The notes beneath the pieces were generated by a model, which saw only the letters and a program-made list of their open reading frames with translations, was not told the DNA's origin and did not search any database. This document shows, piece by piece, positions 48,236 to 59,427 of a DNA stretch of 64,000 bases. A program made the position numbers and the translations under genes. How positions within the stretch are numbered: position 1 is the stretch's first letter; the number at the start of each line of letters is the position of its first letter. The DNA is from Mesostigma viride (taxonomy: Eukaryota > Streptophyta > Mesostigmatophyceae > Mesostigmatales > Mesostigmataceae). Location: the NCBI GenBank assembly GCA_009746045.1, contig RPFO01000229.1, positions 48,501 through 112,500 on the forward strand, given 5' to 3'.

Positions 48236-49340
48236 CTATTAATTAATTAATTAATTAGACTCGTGCTCCCGTTGGGGAGTCACGGAGCATTAACCCCGAT
48301 GGATGGATGGATGGGTGCAAACAGTCCTACCGGTCTAAGCTATCTACATCGGCTACATACTACATCTATCTAACAGCATTCTAAATACAACATCTATCTA
48401 GACAGCCGCACGCTGCCCTAGGGGAGCTATCTGGCGTGCCTCCCACGGGATTGCACACGCGGGCGCTTCCCCACTGGGGGGGGCTCGTTGTCCTCTATGA
48501 CCTGGGCCCACTTGGCCTTGTCCATCATCTTCTTCCAAATCACGGAGAGGCCAAGGCCCCCCATGTCCTCTACTAGCTGTTCTTTGAAGGTGCGGGCCTT
48601 GCGGCGTCTAACATCACTGGGCCCAGCCCACGTCAGGAGGTGCCGGCCAGGCTGGGCTGGTCGCAGTCCTGCGGGGGGGCCACGTGAGTTGTCTACCTGG
48701 TTGGTGCGCGAGCTAGGTGCCCTACTAGCTGCATGCGTCGTTGCTTAATGGTGCTGGTGATATAGGGCATGCCCTGGTACAGGTCCTCATTGCGGACATG
48801 AGCAGCATATCCTACTGTGAAAATGGAACGCAGCATGCTGGTGACCGCGCCGTCCAGCTTGCGGGCCAGGTCGGCGGTGAGGGTCCACGTCTCGGCCCCA
48901 TACGTGAGAACAGGAAGGACGAGGACCTTGAACAGGTCCTGTTTCTCGATCTTGCCCAGGGGCTTGCGCCACAGGGCCCGGTACTGGCGTAAAGCGTGCC
49001 AGGAGAGGGAGATGCGAAGGTCCACATCAACCTCGCAGCTGGGGAGCAGGCTGCCTAGCAGCTTAACGCGGTCCCGATACAGGACTCGAGAGCCGTCTAG
49101 GAGATAGAGGGGCGGCGGTGAGTTGGTGAGCCCAACCGCCAGCTAGGCCCTCTGTCTTCTTGCTGACCTCAAGCCCCACTGCACGGGCCTCGAGAGCCAG
49201 GCAGTCAAGCCATGTCTGCACGTGCTCAGTGTCCTCGAAGAGGGTGGTGTCGTCATCCCCCTATAGTGACTACATGGTCTGGCCGGCCCCCAGCGGCTTG
49301 GCCAGCCAGGGGCCCAGGGCGGCATATATCCTGACCTGGC
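48236..49340 (-). pseudogene. LINE reverse-transcriptase C-terminal remnant with (TTAA)n tail
   Basis: Read on the minus strand from about 49,340, a degenerate catalytic box GDDDTTLFEDTEHVQTWLDC (normally Y/F-A-D-D) is followed by EVSKKTEG. After a frame change come RDRVKLLGS-type sequence and an intact frame (49,025-48,693) with YGAETWTLTADLARKLDG, SMLRSIF and YQGMPYITSTIKQRRMQLVG, the usual C-terminal block of non-LTR retrotransposon ORF2. A second frameshift leads to the end (AKWAQVIEDNEPP). The 3' end carries the family-1 hairpin and (TTAA)n tail. It is 5'-truncated and has at least two frameshifts. Confidence 0.85.
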
Positions 49341-49499
49341 CTGGCCCCAAGGACATTCCTAAAAGGATCGATAGGTAAACATGCCATGACCTACCCACAG
49401 CAGTTGCTGGCCGACCTAGTGGTCCCAGCCCCGTTCAGTGAACATGGCATTCACTCCCTCTCTCTTGCTTGGACTGCTATGCAGAACAAGAAGAGGTGG

Positions 49500-49745
49500 A
49501 AGACGATTGACCAGGCTCGATCACACGCAAGCCCCTGTGGGCAAGCCCATCCCCCCCCCCAAAGAGGAAGGGGCGCTTAATTTGCTGAGTAGAATAGTTA
49601 GGGTTTTCTAGATTAGATCAGCTTAGAGTAGAGTTAGATTAGTTCGGTTTCGCGGCTTCGCCCACCTCCATCCATCCAGCAAGGGGAATATGTGCTACAT
49701 GATCTCCCAACAAAGTCATGTTATAATTTACATAATTTTTTTTAG
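49500..49745 (+). mobile_element. LINE 3' end, family 4
   Basis: It shares GGGTTTTCTAGAT, GGCTTCGCCCACC and CATGTTATAATTTA with the plus copy at 53,080-53,280 and with the inverted copy at 54,893-55,080. It ends in an AT-rich tail. No coding sequence. Confidence 0.6.
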
Positions 49746-49767
49746 TGACTATATGGCTGGGGATTAA

Positions 49768-50345
49768 TTTCAATTAATTAATTAAACTCGTGCTCCTGTT
49801 GGGGAGTCACGGAGCACCGAAGTGCTTTTAATCCCTGTGTGTGCACTACAGGAGAAAGGGCAGAGACCCCCAGTCTCCTTCATGCCAAAGGCATGCCACA
49901 GCCGCAATCGGGCGCGCTAGCTAAACGGACACGCTAATGATCCGGCAAACTGTGGGTGCAATAAGAGGTCCCCATGTAAGCGGAGCATAACAAGTATAGC
50001 GTGGGCAAGTAATCTGAACATAGCCAGGGCGTAGCATGGCTGTACTAGGACTAGGCTAAGGCTATGGCTGGTTGTGTACCGTGCGTTGGCGGCACGTGAC
50101 TAGGTGTGTTGGCACAGCTAGGCAAACATTCTAGGGATGGCTGCCTTAGCGGCAGTGACTCCAATGGTTACAAGCTAGGGCTATTGCTATTCTAGCCCGC
50201 TGGGGGCGTCCACATCTTGTGGTTGATCATCAGGTCCCCGCCCCTCCAGTACACCTTGGGCTTCTGGGGGTCCTGCTTATGGCGGAGGTATTCCGGCCAC
50301 AGGTCGCGTCGCTGCTGTTGCTGAGCGGGGGTTAGGTCGTCATCC
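49768..50345 (-). mobile_element. ORF1-only LINE-like element, copy 2
   Basis: (TTAA)n tail, family-1 hairpin, a 3' untranslated region nearly identical to copy 1, then the ORF1 C-terminus (PAQQQQRRDLWPEYLRHKQD, ending PPAG). The copy stops at 50,345, where it joins a GGTTGTCTCCTTGATATT sequence of the dispersed GAGACAAC type. It is 5'-truncated. Confidence 0.75.
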
Positions 50346-50929
50346 ATTATGGCTGGGGATGATCCAGACTGGTTGTCTCCTTGATATTGTAACTTTCGTG
50401 TAATTATTTTTTCTAGTGAGATTAGCATAGTACTCAGTGGCATGCCCATGCGCATGACAGCGTAAGTACTAGCTTGGGCTGAGACTAGCTGCTGCCCTAT
50501 AGCGGAGAGCACAAAAGGCCGGGCCGGCGCCACCTTGACCTGGCGTCCCACCGCCAGCAAAGTAAAAACACCAACCGCCTGCCAGACGTTCAGTAAGCAC
50601 CACGCCAGGAGGCACTGTGCGACGCGATTCCAGGCTCCGGCTGGACGCCTAGAATAGACACACGTTTTTCAATGTGCATTGCACGTGCAAATTAAGCCAC
50701 CTACTCTGGGTGCACAAGGTGCACTCCTGCACCACCATGCTGTATCATACCAAAAGAGGCCTCAGTGACATGGGGTGCATGGAAGATCAATCATGGCTAA
50801 GCATCATGGCTAGGGCACGGCCTAGCTCTCAGCAGAGAGTGGCTCTCTGCATGGGCATTTGAAGCCTGGCTAGCTGTACTTAAACGCTCATACAACGTCT
50901 GATGGGGCGGATCCCATCATCATAGGCAT

Positions 50930-53110
50930 ACATACGGCATGAGTGTGGGCCACGTTAGCTAAGCCCTACTTAGTATGCTACACCACTTCTATACTTCCCC
51001 AATTAAGGCGGGGGTTGCTCAGTGGGGCGGGGGTCGCCTGCGGCCCATGGCTTGTGGTCGTCGTAGATGGCCGCCCCCCGCCCGGGAGTACACCGGCTTC
51101 TTCCCTGCTGCCTGCCGGAGTTGGAGGTAGGTCGGCCATAGCGCGCGCGCTCAGTCCCATCGCCGTTATTGCTGCGCCCGGGGTCAACTCGTCATCCAGC
51201 GTATATGTGTAGCTAGGAGGTCCCTACGAGCTGCTTGCGGCGGTTGAGAAACAGCAGCTTGTCCGCCATGTATTAAAAGGTGAGGAGCAGTGCAGGGGCG
51301 CCGGTCCAGCCTTGCCGCGCGAGCGGGAAAGGCGAAGGGCCTTTAGCAGGACCTCACCAGTTCGAGATCCAGATCATTGGGGACAAGGATGTTTTTCTCA
51401 AACACCGTGCATGCATGGCAAGTGACACCGTGCATGGCAAGTGGCGCTAGTTCTCATCTGGCAGCTGGTCCGTCGAAGTGCCTAGCTGACGATGACGTTG
51501 TCGAGCTCCTCCTCGGAGGTCGAGCGTCTGTTGCTTGAGCTGTGCAGGGATGGTGGAGGTGGTGGAGGTGGTACGGGCCTGCATCCTGGCCGCCCAGGTC
51601 CGGGGTGCATGGGAGGTGCATCGCGCCGGCTGGGCCAGCGGGGCCGGCTGGCCTGGCGGCAATGTCCTTCACCGCCTGGGCGGTGAGGCCTGCGGTGTTT
51701 TGCAGGCACTCGATGGTGATGATGGCGTTATCCGCGAGCCGCTTGTCGATCTCGAGGAGCTGGGCAGTGATGGCGTGCGGAGTGGTGGCGGTGGTGACGG
51801 TGATGGCGGTGGAGGTGGAGGCGAGGAGGATCGGTGGAGGTGGCGGTGCACGGTCAGTGGTGGAGAGAAGGGGGAGCTCGACAGGCAGCCAGCATGCTTC
51901 CCATGGCTGCCACATCGGCAGCGAGGGAGGTCACGTGCTGCTTGAAGGCCTCCTCAATTATGGAGGGAGCGGAATTAAGGTGGCTTCGGTCTTGTGCGGG
52001 GGGGGATGGGGGGTGGGGCGGGGGCAGGGAGCCCAGAGCTCCTCACTCCGTCACTGGAGCGCCCGAGGAGGGAGAAGAGGGCGCGCAGAGCTGAAAGCGG
52101 GGGCGATAGTAGTTATTATTATGCAGGTGTTCAGCCGAAAAAAAGGAGAACCTGTCGCCACCCGCGTGCATGGAGGCACTTCTCAGGTGGCAGAAGTGCT
52201 TGCACAGACTAGCAAGAAGCAAGGCGCGTACGACCCATAAAACACGTGCTCGATCCGGGAGTCAGTGTGTTGGTGCTTTTGAAAATAGCCTGGCTGGTTG
52301 ACATCAAAAATGCACTTGTTCCAGCTCGGTTCTTCAGGGTGACTGCGCATCCCGGCTCAGGTGATGCCGATGGCAAGGCCGCAGGAGGAGCCGAGTAGAC
52401 CACCTTATAGCTTGGGTGGTTTCTGTTCTGTTCGGGTGCGCCCGCCCCCAAATCCAGCACATCATCCTCTGCTCCCTCCTCGGGCGCACCGACGCCGAGA
52501 TCTGGGCTCCATCCATCTCCGCACCCACACTCCGTTCCATCCTTACGGAAGCCTTCCAGCAGCACGTGACCCCCCTTGCTGCCGATGTGGCACTGCAATG
52601 GCCACTGAATGGGAGGCACGCTGGCTGCTGAGCTCCCTCACCTTTCCACCACCGTCGCCTCCACCTCCACTGCCATTTCCGCCTCCACTGCCGACATCAA
52701 GGCCCAGCTCCTCGACCTCGACCAGCCCCTCCACGCCACCGCCACCGCCCCGTGAGTGCTTGCACGACACGGCATGCAGGCCTAACCGCCCAGGCGGTGA
52801 ACGGAAATCGCTGCCCAGCCGGCATCAGACTGCTGGCCCGGCCAGCGATGCTCCCTCCACCTGGGCGGACCTGCTTAAGCACCACACCACCTCCACCACC
52901 TAGCTAGTCCACCATCGCGGAACAGCTCAAGCAACAAGCGGCCTCCACCGGCTTCGTGAGGAGGCCGAGCTCGACGAGCGCAGCCACGTACAATGTCATC
53001 GTCAAGCACTTCGACCAGCCGGCAGATGAGACCTCGACGAGTCTTCTCACGGCATTTAAGCGCTACATTCTTGCCCCCACACGCCCGACCCTGTGGGCAA
53101 GCCACCTCCC
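50930..53110. mobile_element. Mixed LINE ORF1 fragments, both orientations
   Basis: Several diverged ORF1 pieces are joined here. On the minus strand (about 51,915-51,454) is ITAQLLEIDKRLADNAIITI with TAQAVKDIAA, resembling the ORF1 coiled-coil region. On the plus strand (about 52,600-52,900) a related Ala/Pro/Thr-rich stretch has PPRRELDLDQ-like sequence and stops. None has an intact frame. Boundaries between pieces are not sharp. Confidence 0.5.
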
Positions 53111-53280
53111 CCAAGCGGAGGAGGCGTTTTGATGAGTAGTGTAGTTAGGATTTTCTAGATAGCTTAGAGTTAGTATAGTTCGATCACGCGGCTTCCTCCA
53201 CCCCATCCATCATGGAATATGTGCTACATGACCTCCCCACGGAGGCATGTTATAATTTAATTTAATTTAATTTTTTTAAT
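53080..53280 (+). mobile_element. LINE 3' end, family 4
   Basis: Plus-oriented copy of the 3' end at 49,500, ending GGCATGTTATAATTTAATTT with several AATTT repeats. The ORF1-like piece just upstream ends in GGCAAGCCACCTCCCCCAAG in the same way. Confidence 0.6.
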
Positions 53281-53289
53281 TCTTGCCCC

Positions 53290-54272
53290 CATGCTACTCA
53301 CAGGTGAGCTGAGGATGTCGGCTGTCCGCCTCCCCCGCGCGCGGGGTAACGGGCTGGGCCGGCACCGGCCGTGCTCCTCACCTTTAAGTACATGGCGGAC
53401 AAGCTGACGTTCCTGACGTGCCGCAAGAAGCTCTCGCGGACTCGCTTCACGCTGCATGGACGACGACTTGACCCTGGCCCAGCCGGCAACAGCGGCGACG
53501 CGAGCTATGGCCGACCTACCTTCCGGCTCCAGCGGAGCGCAGGGGGGAAGCCGGTATACTGGAGGGGGGCGGTCATCCACGTTGACCATACATGTAAGCC
53601 CTGCATGCGGCAGGCACCTCCTGCCACCCCAGCAAATATTAACCTCAGTCTATAGGGAATATATACCAGTACTATTAATTTCTTCAGGGTTATTCTCCCA
53701 GTTCTCGGGTTTTTCCTTATGTTGCATGCCTATCTCACCTCCGTAATCTATCATTCTCAATGAATATATACCAGTAGTGTAGATTAGTCAGGCTTTAAGC
53801 CTAGCATGTGGCCTACGCGCATGTGCGCCCATAATGAAAGGGGCCCCCATGGATGATGCCTTCAGAATATAGCTGCAAGCCATGCATGCCCATAATGGCC
53901 CCCATGGATGAGGCCTTTAGAACTTAGCCATGCCCTGCCTATAATGGGACCCCCATGGATGTCGCATTAAGAATCTAGCCATGCTATGCCTATGCAGAGA
54001 GTCGCTCTCTGTTGAGAAGCCATGCCCTAGCTCTTGTATAGCCATGGTGCTCTCCCCCCCCCATGACAGGCTCCCCTTAGCTGGGTTGAGCAGTTGATAG
54101 ATCGTGGTGGTGCAGGTGCCCTTGGTGCACCTAGAGCAAGTTTTTTTTTACATATTCCCACCCAGCTTGCAGGAAGTAGCTTAGAATGTATTAAAAGCCA
54201 TATGCCCCCTCTCTGGGATATATGTTAACAGATACCCCCAACAGAGTTATGTTTCTAATTAATTAATTAATA
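53290..54272 (+). mobile_element. ORF1-only LINE-like element with family-3 3' end
   Basis: The ORF1 C-terminal domain appears frameshifted (VLLTFKYMADKLTFLTCRKK, then MDDDLTLAQPATAATRAMAD, then GGKPVYWRG). It is followed by about 600 bp of untranslated sequence and the family-3 3' end (GTGCACC, GTATTAAAAGCCATATG) with a (TTAA) tail at 54,258-54,272. As in the family-1 copies, ORF1 runs into the 3' end with no ORF2 between. Confidence 0.65.
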
Positions 54273-54534
54273 GATAGTGGCACCGCTGCCTTCGGGGCGC
54301 CGGGAGGCGTAGCCTCAGACGTAGAGCTTCAGGGCTCAGCGCTGCGGCCGCCAGGCTGCGCTGCGTCGTGGTGCATTTACTCGCCATATAATATTGCATG
54401 ATAGCTTCCAGAAAGTATATCAGGTGTGCATGCGTCTTAGAAAGACGAAGCGATTGTGATAGTCGCGGGAAAATTTGGTGCCCAAACGTGAAGGTTGAAC
54501 TGAATGGGCGCCGTCGTCAGCCATGGCTATCTCG

Positions 54535-54900
54535 TGGGCCGTGGCTCGTCATGCCCATGCATCGTCGTGGCTCGATGACATTCATGATCGATCATATCGA
54601 GACGTTGACGCAAGAAGCTCTCGGGGACTTCCTACACGCTGCATGGCTGACGCGACTTGCATGACCCTGGCACAGCAACAGCGGCGGTGGGAGCTATGGC
54701 CGACCTACTTACAGCTCAGGCAGAGCGCAGGGGGGAAACAGGTATACTGCATGGAGGGGGCCGGGATGTCATCCACGTCGATCGACCACAAGCCCTGGCA
54801 GGCACCCCCAGCCACCCCAGCAAACCCAGTCTCAGGAATATAGCAGAAGTGTAGATTAGTAAGGCTTAACCAAGCACGTGGCCTACGCGCATTTAAAAAA
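54535..54900 (+). mobile_element. LINE ORF1 fragment
   Basis: Frameshifted ORF1 C-terminus: MTLAQQQRRWELWPTYLQL and SIDHKPWQAPPATPA, followed by the start of the family-3 untranslated region (GTGTAGATTAGTAAGGCTTA), which is cut off by an inverted family-4 tail. Confidence 0.6.
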
Positions 54901-55080
54901 ATAATAATAATAAACTATAACATGACTCCGTTGGGAGATCATGTAGCACATATTCCTTGCTGGATGGGTGGAGGTGGGCGAAGCCGCGGAATCGAACTAA
55001 GCTAACTCTAAGCTATATCTAGTCTAGAAAATCCTAACTACGCTACTCAGCAAAGCGCCCATTCCGCTTGGGGGGAAGAA
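54893..55080 (-). mobile_element. LINE 3' end, family 4, inverted
   Basis: An (ATA)n/AT-rich tail and ACTATAACATGACTCCGTTG are followed by GGCGAAGCCGCGGAATCGA, the reverse complement of the 49,500 and 53,080 copies. Confidence 0.6.
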
Positions 55081-55566
55081 AGATAGCTCGCGGAATGCAG
55101 AGAAACTGTGCTAATCTTAAAGACGACAAGTTTATGATGTTATTTCTTAGCGGAGTTCGCGTTTTTTGCAGTGTCGATGATTTTATTGATGACCATCGCC
55201 ACGGGGGTCCAATCTGAAGTTTTCGTCGAGAGGAATAAATTAGAATGCACGCTGGCGGCGGTTTTTGTCAGGTTTTTTGGGCTTTACCTAGCGTCAAGGA
55301 TGCGTTTAAATTGTTACTGGTAAAGCTTTAAAAAAATTGCTGCATGGGTTTCGGCAAGATTTCCTTCATGATCGGTAGGACACTCTCCAGGCTCGCGGGA
55401 TGCGCGTCTTATTATTCCATGCATGGAAGGTTGTTATTTCCCGTGCGCCGCTGGGCGAAGGACAACGCCGGTAATGGTACGATCGTGTGCTCAGCGTCAC
55501 CCTATGGATGTTTCGCTTCCTTTAAGGGTTATCAACGCAAGTTTTCGGTTTCTTTCCGTGCAGTTA
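55081..55566. other. Unassigned stretch
   Basis: No exon or element end recognised. A 109-codon open frame begins at 55,344, but its 3' half lies in a duplicated non-coding block (see 55,567), so I do not call it a gene. Confidence 0.4.
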
Positions 55567-55715
55567 GCGCCAGGTATAATGCCATTCCGTGCTGCGCATC
55601 GATCGCCAGTCATTCCTGGCACCTTTTAGTGTCTTTTATGTACGTTGCATGGCTGGGACGTGTCAAAGCGTGAGCCGTGGCATGCCGTCAAGTTGTCAGG
55701 GATTTGCTGAGTGGT
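55567..55715 (+). repeat. 149-bp direct repeat, left copy
   Basis: This segment (GCGCCAGG ... GGGATTTGCTGAGTGGT) recurs at 56,652-56,798. The two copies flank an insert that ends with a hairpin plus (TTAA)n tail, so they look like a very long target-site duplication. They differ at about a dozen positions. Confidence 0.85.
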
Positions 55716-56651
55716 GTAGATACCTCAGATAGACTAGCTGGCACTTGGAAGCCCGCCCAGCCTGAGCGATATGTCCTCACCTGGCGTGCCCCCGGCCGCG
55801 CGCGGCAGGGCCGCCACCCGTGGACTTTTCGTGATAGACTCGGCATGGACATGTGCTACACTAGACGTGACGGGCTCACCCCCAGGCAGCCTCCTGCTTT
55901 GTCTGTAATATGGAGGCAGATCGTCGCCCACAAGCCCTGGCAGGCGACCCCTGCAACCCCAGCCACCCCAGCCTAGGGAATATATAGCAGTAGTGTAGAC
56001 TAGAAAGCTTAGTGACGTGGCCATGTATGCCTACGTGATGGGCCCACACCCGCCCTTGCAATAGCCGTAGCAATGTCGAGTCATGCTTTGCCCATGCAGG
56101 GAGTTACTCCCTGCTGAGAGGCCATGTGTACCCTAGCTATAGCCTAGCCACATACCTTCCACCCCATATGTCATGCAGGCCTTCTAGGCCCTCTCCTCAA
56201 GCCCCCCCTGGGTGCCTGTGCTTGTTTAGGAGGCATGAACCATCATGGAGGTGCAGGTGCACCTAGTGCACCCAGAGCAGGTGATAGTTGTACATCCTAC
56301 ACCTGCAGGTTGTCGCCCTGATTGTATTACAAACCCATAGATGCCCCTTTCTCAGGGCTATGTGTTACATATGCTCCCCACGGAGCTATGATTTTAATTA
56401 ATTAATTAATGGAGGCAGATGGTGCGCAAGGATAGATGGCAAGTAGTGATGAAGGAGACCACCCCAAAGCCTGTGGGGGCTCCGCGTGTGACCAAGTATG
56501 GCATTCATAGCGATTCGGGCAGCGGTGCCCACACCCCTGTAACTAGGACCTAGATAGCTTATACCATCCATTCCATCCCATGTTCCCCTCCCACTGAGGA
56601 CTTATGCTCACGTGACGCAGTCACGTGTCTATTAATTAATTAATTAATTAA
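55716..56651 (+). mobile_element. Nested LINE-like insertion between direct repeats
   Basis: It contains an ORF1 C-terminal remnant (55,730-55,975, ending HKPWQATPATPAT), a family-3 3' end with (TTAA) tail at 56,395-56,410, then about 200 bp and a family-2 hairpin with (TTAA)n tail at 56,609-56,651, directly before the right flank copy. Two elements of different tail families are therefore stacked. Confidence 0.7.
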
Positions 56652-56798
56652 GCGCCAGGTAGAATGCCATTCCGTCTTGCGCATCGCCAGATTCCTGGCA
56701 CCTTTTAGTGTTTTTTATGTATGTTGCATGGCTGGGACGCACGTGTCAAAGCGTGAGCCGTGGCATGCCATCAAGTTGTCAGGGATTTGCTGAGTGGT
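56652..56798 (+). repeat. 149-bp direct repeat, right copy
   Basis: Matches 55,567-55,715; see there. After it, unique sequence continues (TTCTTGGAAGGAG). Confidence 0.85.
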
Positions 56799-57961
56799 TT
56801 CTTGGAAGGAGATTGCTAACAGCACTCGGTTTTGTGTGAATATTGACGCAGTCTTTCTTAGCAGCGGCTTCATTGTGGTTAGAGGCTCACAAGCTTGAGG
56901 TTGTTTCTTGGCAAACAATTGCGCTGGAAAGAAAGGTGGCAGTGGTTGTTCTGAGGGGCATACTGCATGGGTGGAACTGCACGTAGGTAGGGGTTGTCGT
57001 TGTCTTGTTGCCCTGTCTCCCACTAAAATGGGAGAGCCCTAATTCATATGCTAGCAAGGCAATTAGGTAACCATGGTAAGAAGCCTTGGCAAGCAGCATG
57101 TATGATACTCATGCTTTCTCTGTGGACTGTCTGTTGTTACCCTTGGTTGGGCAATTAGTGGATATATGGCTTTCCAGGGTGTGTTTGAATTCGGACAGCT
57201 TGGTTTAATTTGGGATGATGCCCACACCATAAACCTGGAATATGCATTAGAAGTGTTGGCTAGGCATGTAGAGCTACCTGCCTCATTGTTGTGCACACAC
57301 GCAACAGGTTGCCCGTGTCGAGGTAAGGCAAGGGCACATGACGTGCCCAGCCACCTCCTTGTACATTGTGGTCAAACTGGGCATGGTCAGGAGCCTTTTG
57401 GATGGCATAGGAAGTGTTAGTGTGCCTTAATACTCACTCTTGCCTTCCTTAGCGTCTGCACAGGTGGCAAACTGCCAAACGCTATAACTTCTACTTTTGT
57501 ACTCAGAATGAGCTCAGATTTTGTGGCATTAATTGTCGATATGTGTAGTATTTGTGTATATCTCCCCAGGCTCTAAATATGTGTTTTTGATTTGATTTAT
57601 TTTTTTCAGCCTAAAAAGTACGGTTTTTAGGGGAAAATTGATAAGTTCAATAATACTCATCATTCCGGGGCTCCCATTAGGTAGGCAACCTCACCATATA
57701 CGATTTTATATGGGAGTATATTGAAACATGAACAATTGTGCCTCCATTGTCCTAGGGGATATGCCCCTAGAGTAGCGTCTTTTGTCCGTTTTTGCGTAAT
57801 ACCGGTCACTCGAAGGGGTATATACCCCCCATCAGTGGGTGGGATGGACCCCCACACATCCCATTTACACGGCAAAATCATTGTTTGGGTGCCCCAAGGC
57901 CAGCTTTGCATGTTATTCCATATTATGGTTTTGGGGGGTCTGGCATAGGACCCTCACCAAT
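56799..57961. other. Unassigned stretch
   Basis: No recognised gene. An 84-codon open frame at 57,166-57,420 with several cysteines (CPCRGKARAHD) has no start context or splice support that I can judge. Confidence 0.4.
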
Positions 57962-58262
57962 TAATTGTATGAAGTGAGACATTAATTAATTAATTAATTA
58001 ATTAATAGACAAGTGAGACATTGACTTTGTATAGCCATGATGATCTTCCCCCCTATGTCCGCGCCCTAGGTGCTGGAATACATAGTGGTGTGCAGGTGCA
58101 CTTTGTGCACCCAGAGCAGGTGTAGTTTACATCCTGCCCTTGCAGGAAGTAGCCAAGAATGTATTAAAAGCCATATGCCCCTTCTCACTTCTCAGGGATA
58201 CGTGCTACATGTACTCTCAACGGAGTTAATGCTCCAATATAATTTAATTTTAATTTAATGGA
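57962..58262 (+). mobile_element. (TTAA)n tract and LINE 3' end, family 3
   Basis: A 26-bp (TTAA)n run at 57,980-58,005 is flanked by AAGTGAGACA on both sides, like a target duplication around a bare tail. Next comes a family-3 3' end (GTGCACTTTGTGCACCCAGA, GTATTAAAAGCCATATG) ending in AATTTAATTTTAATTTAA at 58,258. Confidence 0.6.
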
Positions 58263-59427
58263 ATGCTGGGAGCTCCCACAACAAACAGAAAATGATAGTT
58301 GTCTCACTTCATATTAAAAGAAAATGTTAGTGTTTGTATCCACGCAGGAGAAAGCACCTCTTCAAATCCCCGGGCTGCTCAACTTTGGCTTGGCATTCAC
58401 TTGGGGTTCTGCATTTCACATTTCATCCCGAATATCATGTGTCAACGGTATCAGTGCTTATGAAAATACCAGCATACCCCCCACTGCCTGAACAAGCTAC
58501 TGCGTATAGGAGTCACTCATTCCGGCCAATCACTGGATTTCTACCAGTCACGCTACCTCCGCCGTGGCCCCAGAAACAAAAGTGGCCTTCAGCAGAACAG
58601 GATTATGGACAATACTCAACATACAGGGCGCCTTGAGACACAATCCTCAACGGGAGCATCTGCATCGGAGACTCTTCCAAAACCAATAGAGCCACTGTTG
58701 TCTCATTGATGGCCAAGCTTGCTGAGATTTGTCACACACAGCTGCACCATCACGATTGATAGGACGGCCATCACCACGTGGCCATCTCCAAACACATTTT
58801 TTCAACGAAGAAGCCATTTGCTCACCGACCCTTCGTTACTGATGTGCAAGCAACACTTTAACAATCCAAGCCATAGAGACTACCCACGGAAAAGATCCAT
58901 GACAGTGATGACACCAACGGCCAGAGGAACCTTCCAACAAATGTGGGATTATCTCCACACGGATCCTATAAACAGGAGTTGAACTCGGACCACGGAATGC
59001 AATTGGGCTGCGCCGCAAACAGTGCGGAAGGTAAACTGCGCGGGATGCTGCCATGGCCAGGTGTTTGGCTGCAATCATGCCACTCTACCACAGATGGTCA
59101 TATGAGCCATGTGCATCTAGCACAAGTCTGCAGGTTGAAATTAGTGCCTAAATGATCCAAGACAGTCTAGCCCAACTCCATATGAAATCCAACTCTGGCT
59201 AATATACAGAATCCAATCCGATCCAAGACTACTCGATCCGCTGCGCCTAGAACTGGGCAAAGCGGCCCCTTTATCGCGAAGCCAAGGCCCCAATCCACTC
59301 CATACACTCCATCTACACTAACCTGCTATATCTTATCCCTTTCTATCCTGCAGGCAATCCAGTGGCCACTGTGCATTCTACCGCACAATTGCCCAGCCAA
59401 CACAGGTGACATGAAGGGCGGACCCAC
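58263..59427. other. Region after the last identified BART-gene exon
   Basis: The BART gene must continue downstream here or further left, since the exon ending at 59,428 leaves an open frame. I found no exon that I can support. Two same-orientation TTGTCTCA motifs (58,300 and 58,698) bound a 400-bp segment. Confidence 0.4.

Noticed and set aside
55344-55673. 109-codon open frame with basic residues
   Set aside because: Its 3' part is a duplicated flank sequence that is disrupted in the second copy at 56,652.
57166-57420. 84-codon cysteine-containing frame
   Set aside because: No family match I can name and no neighbouring exons; length is within chance expectation.
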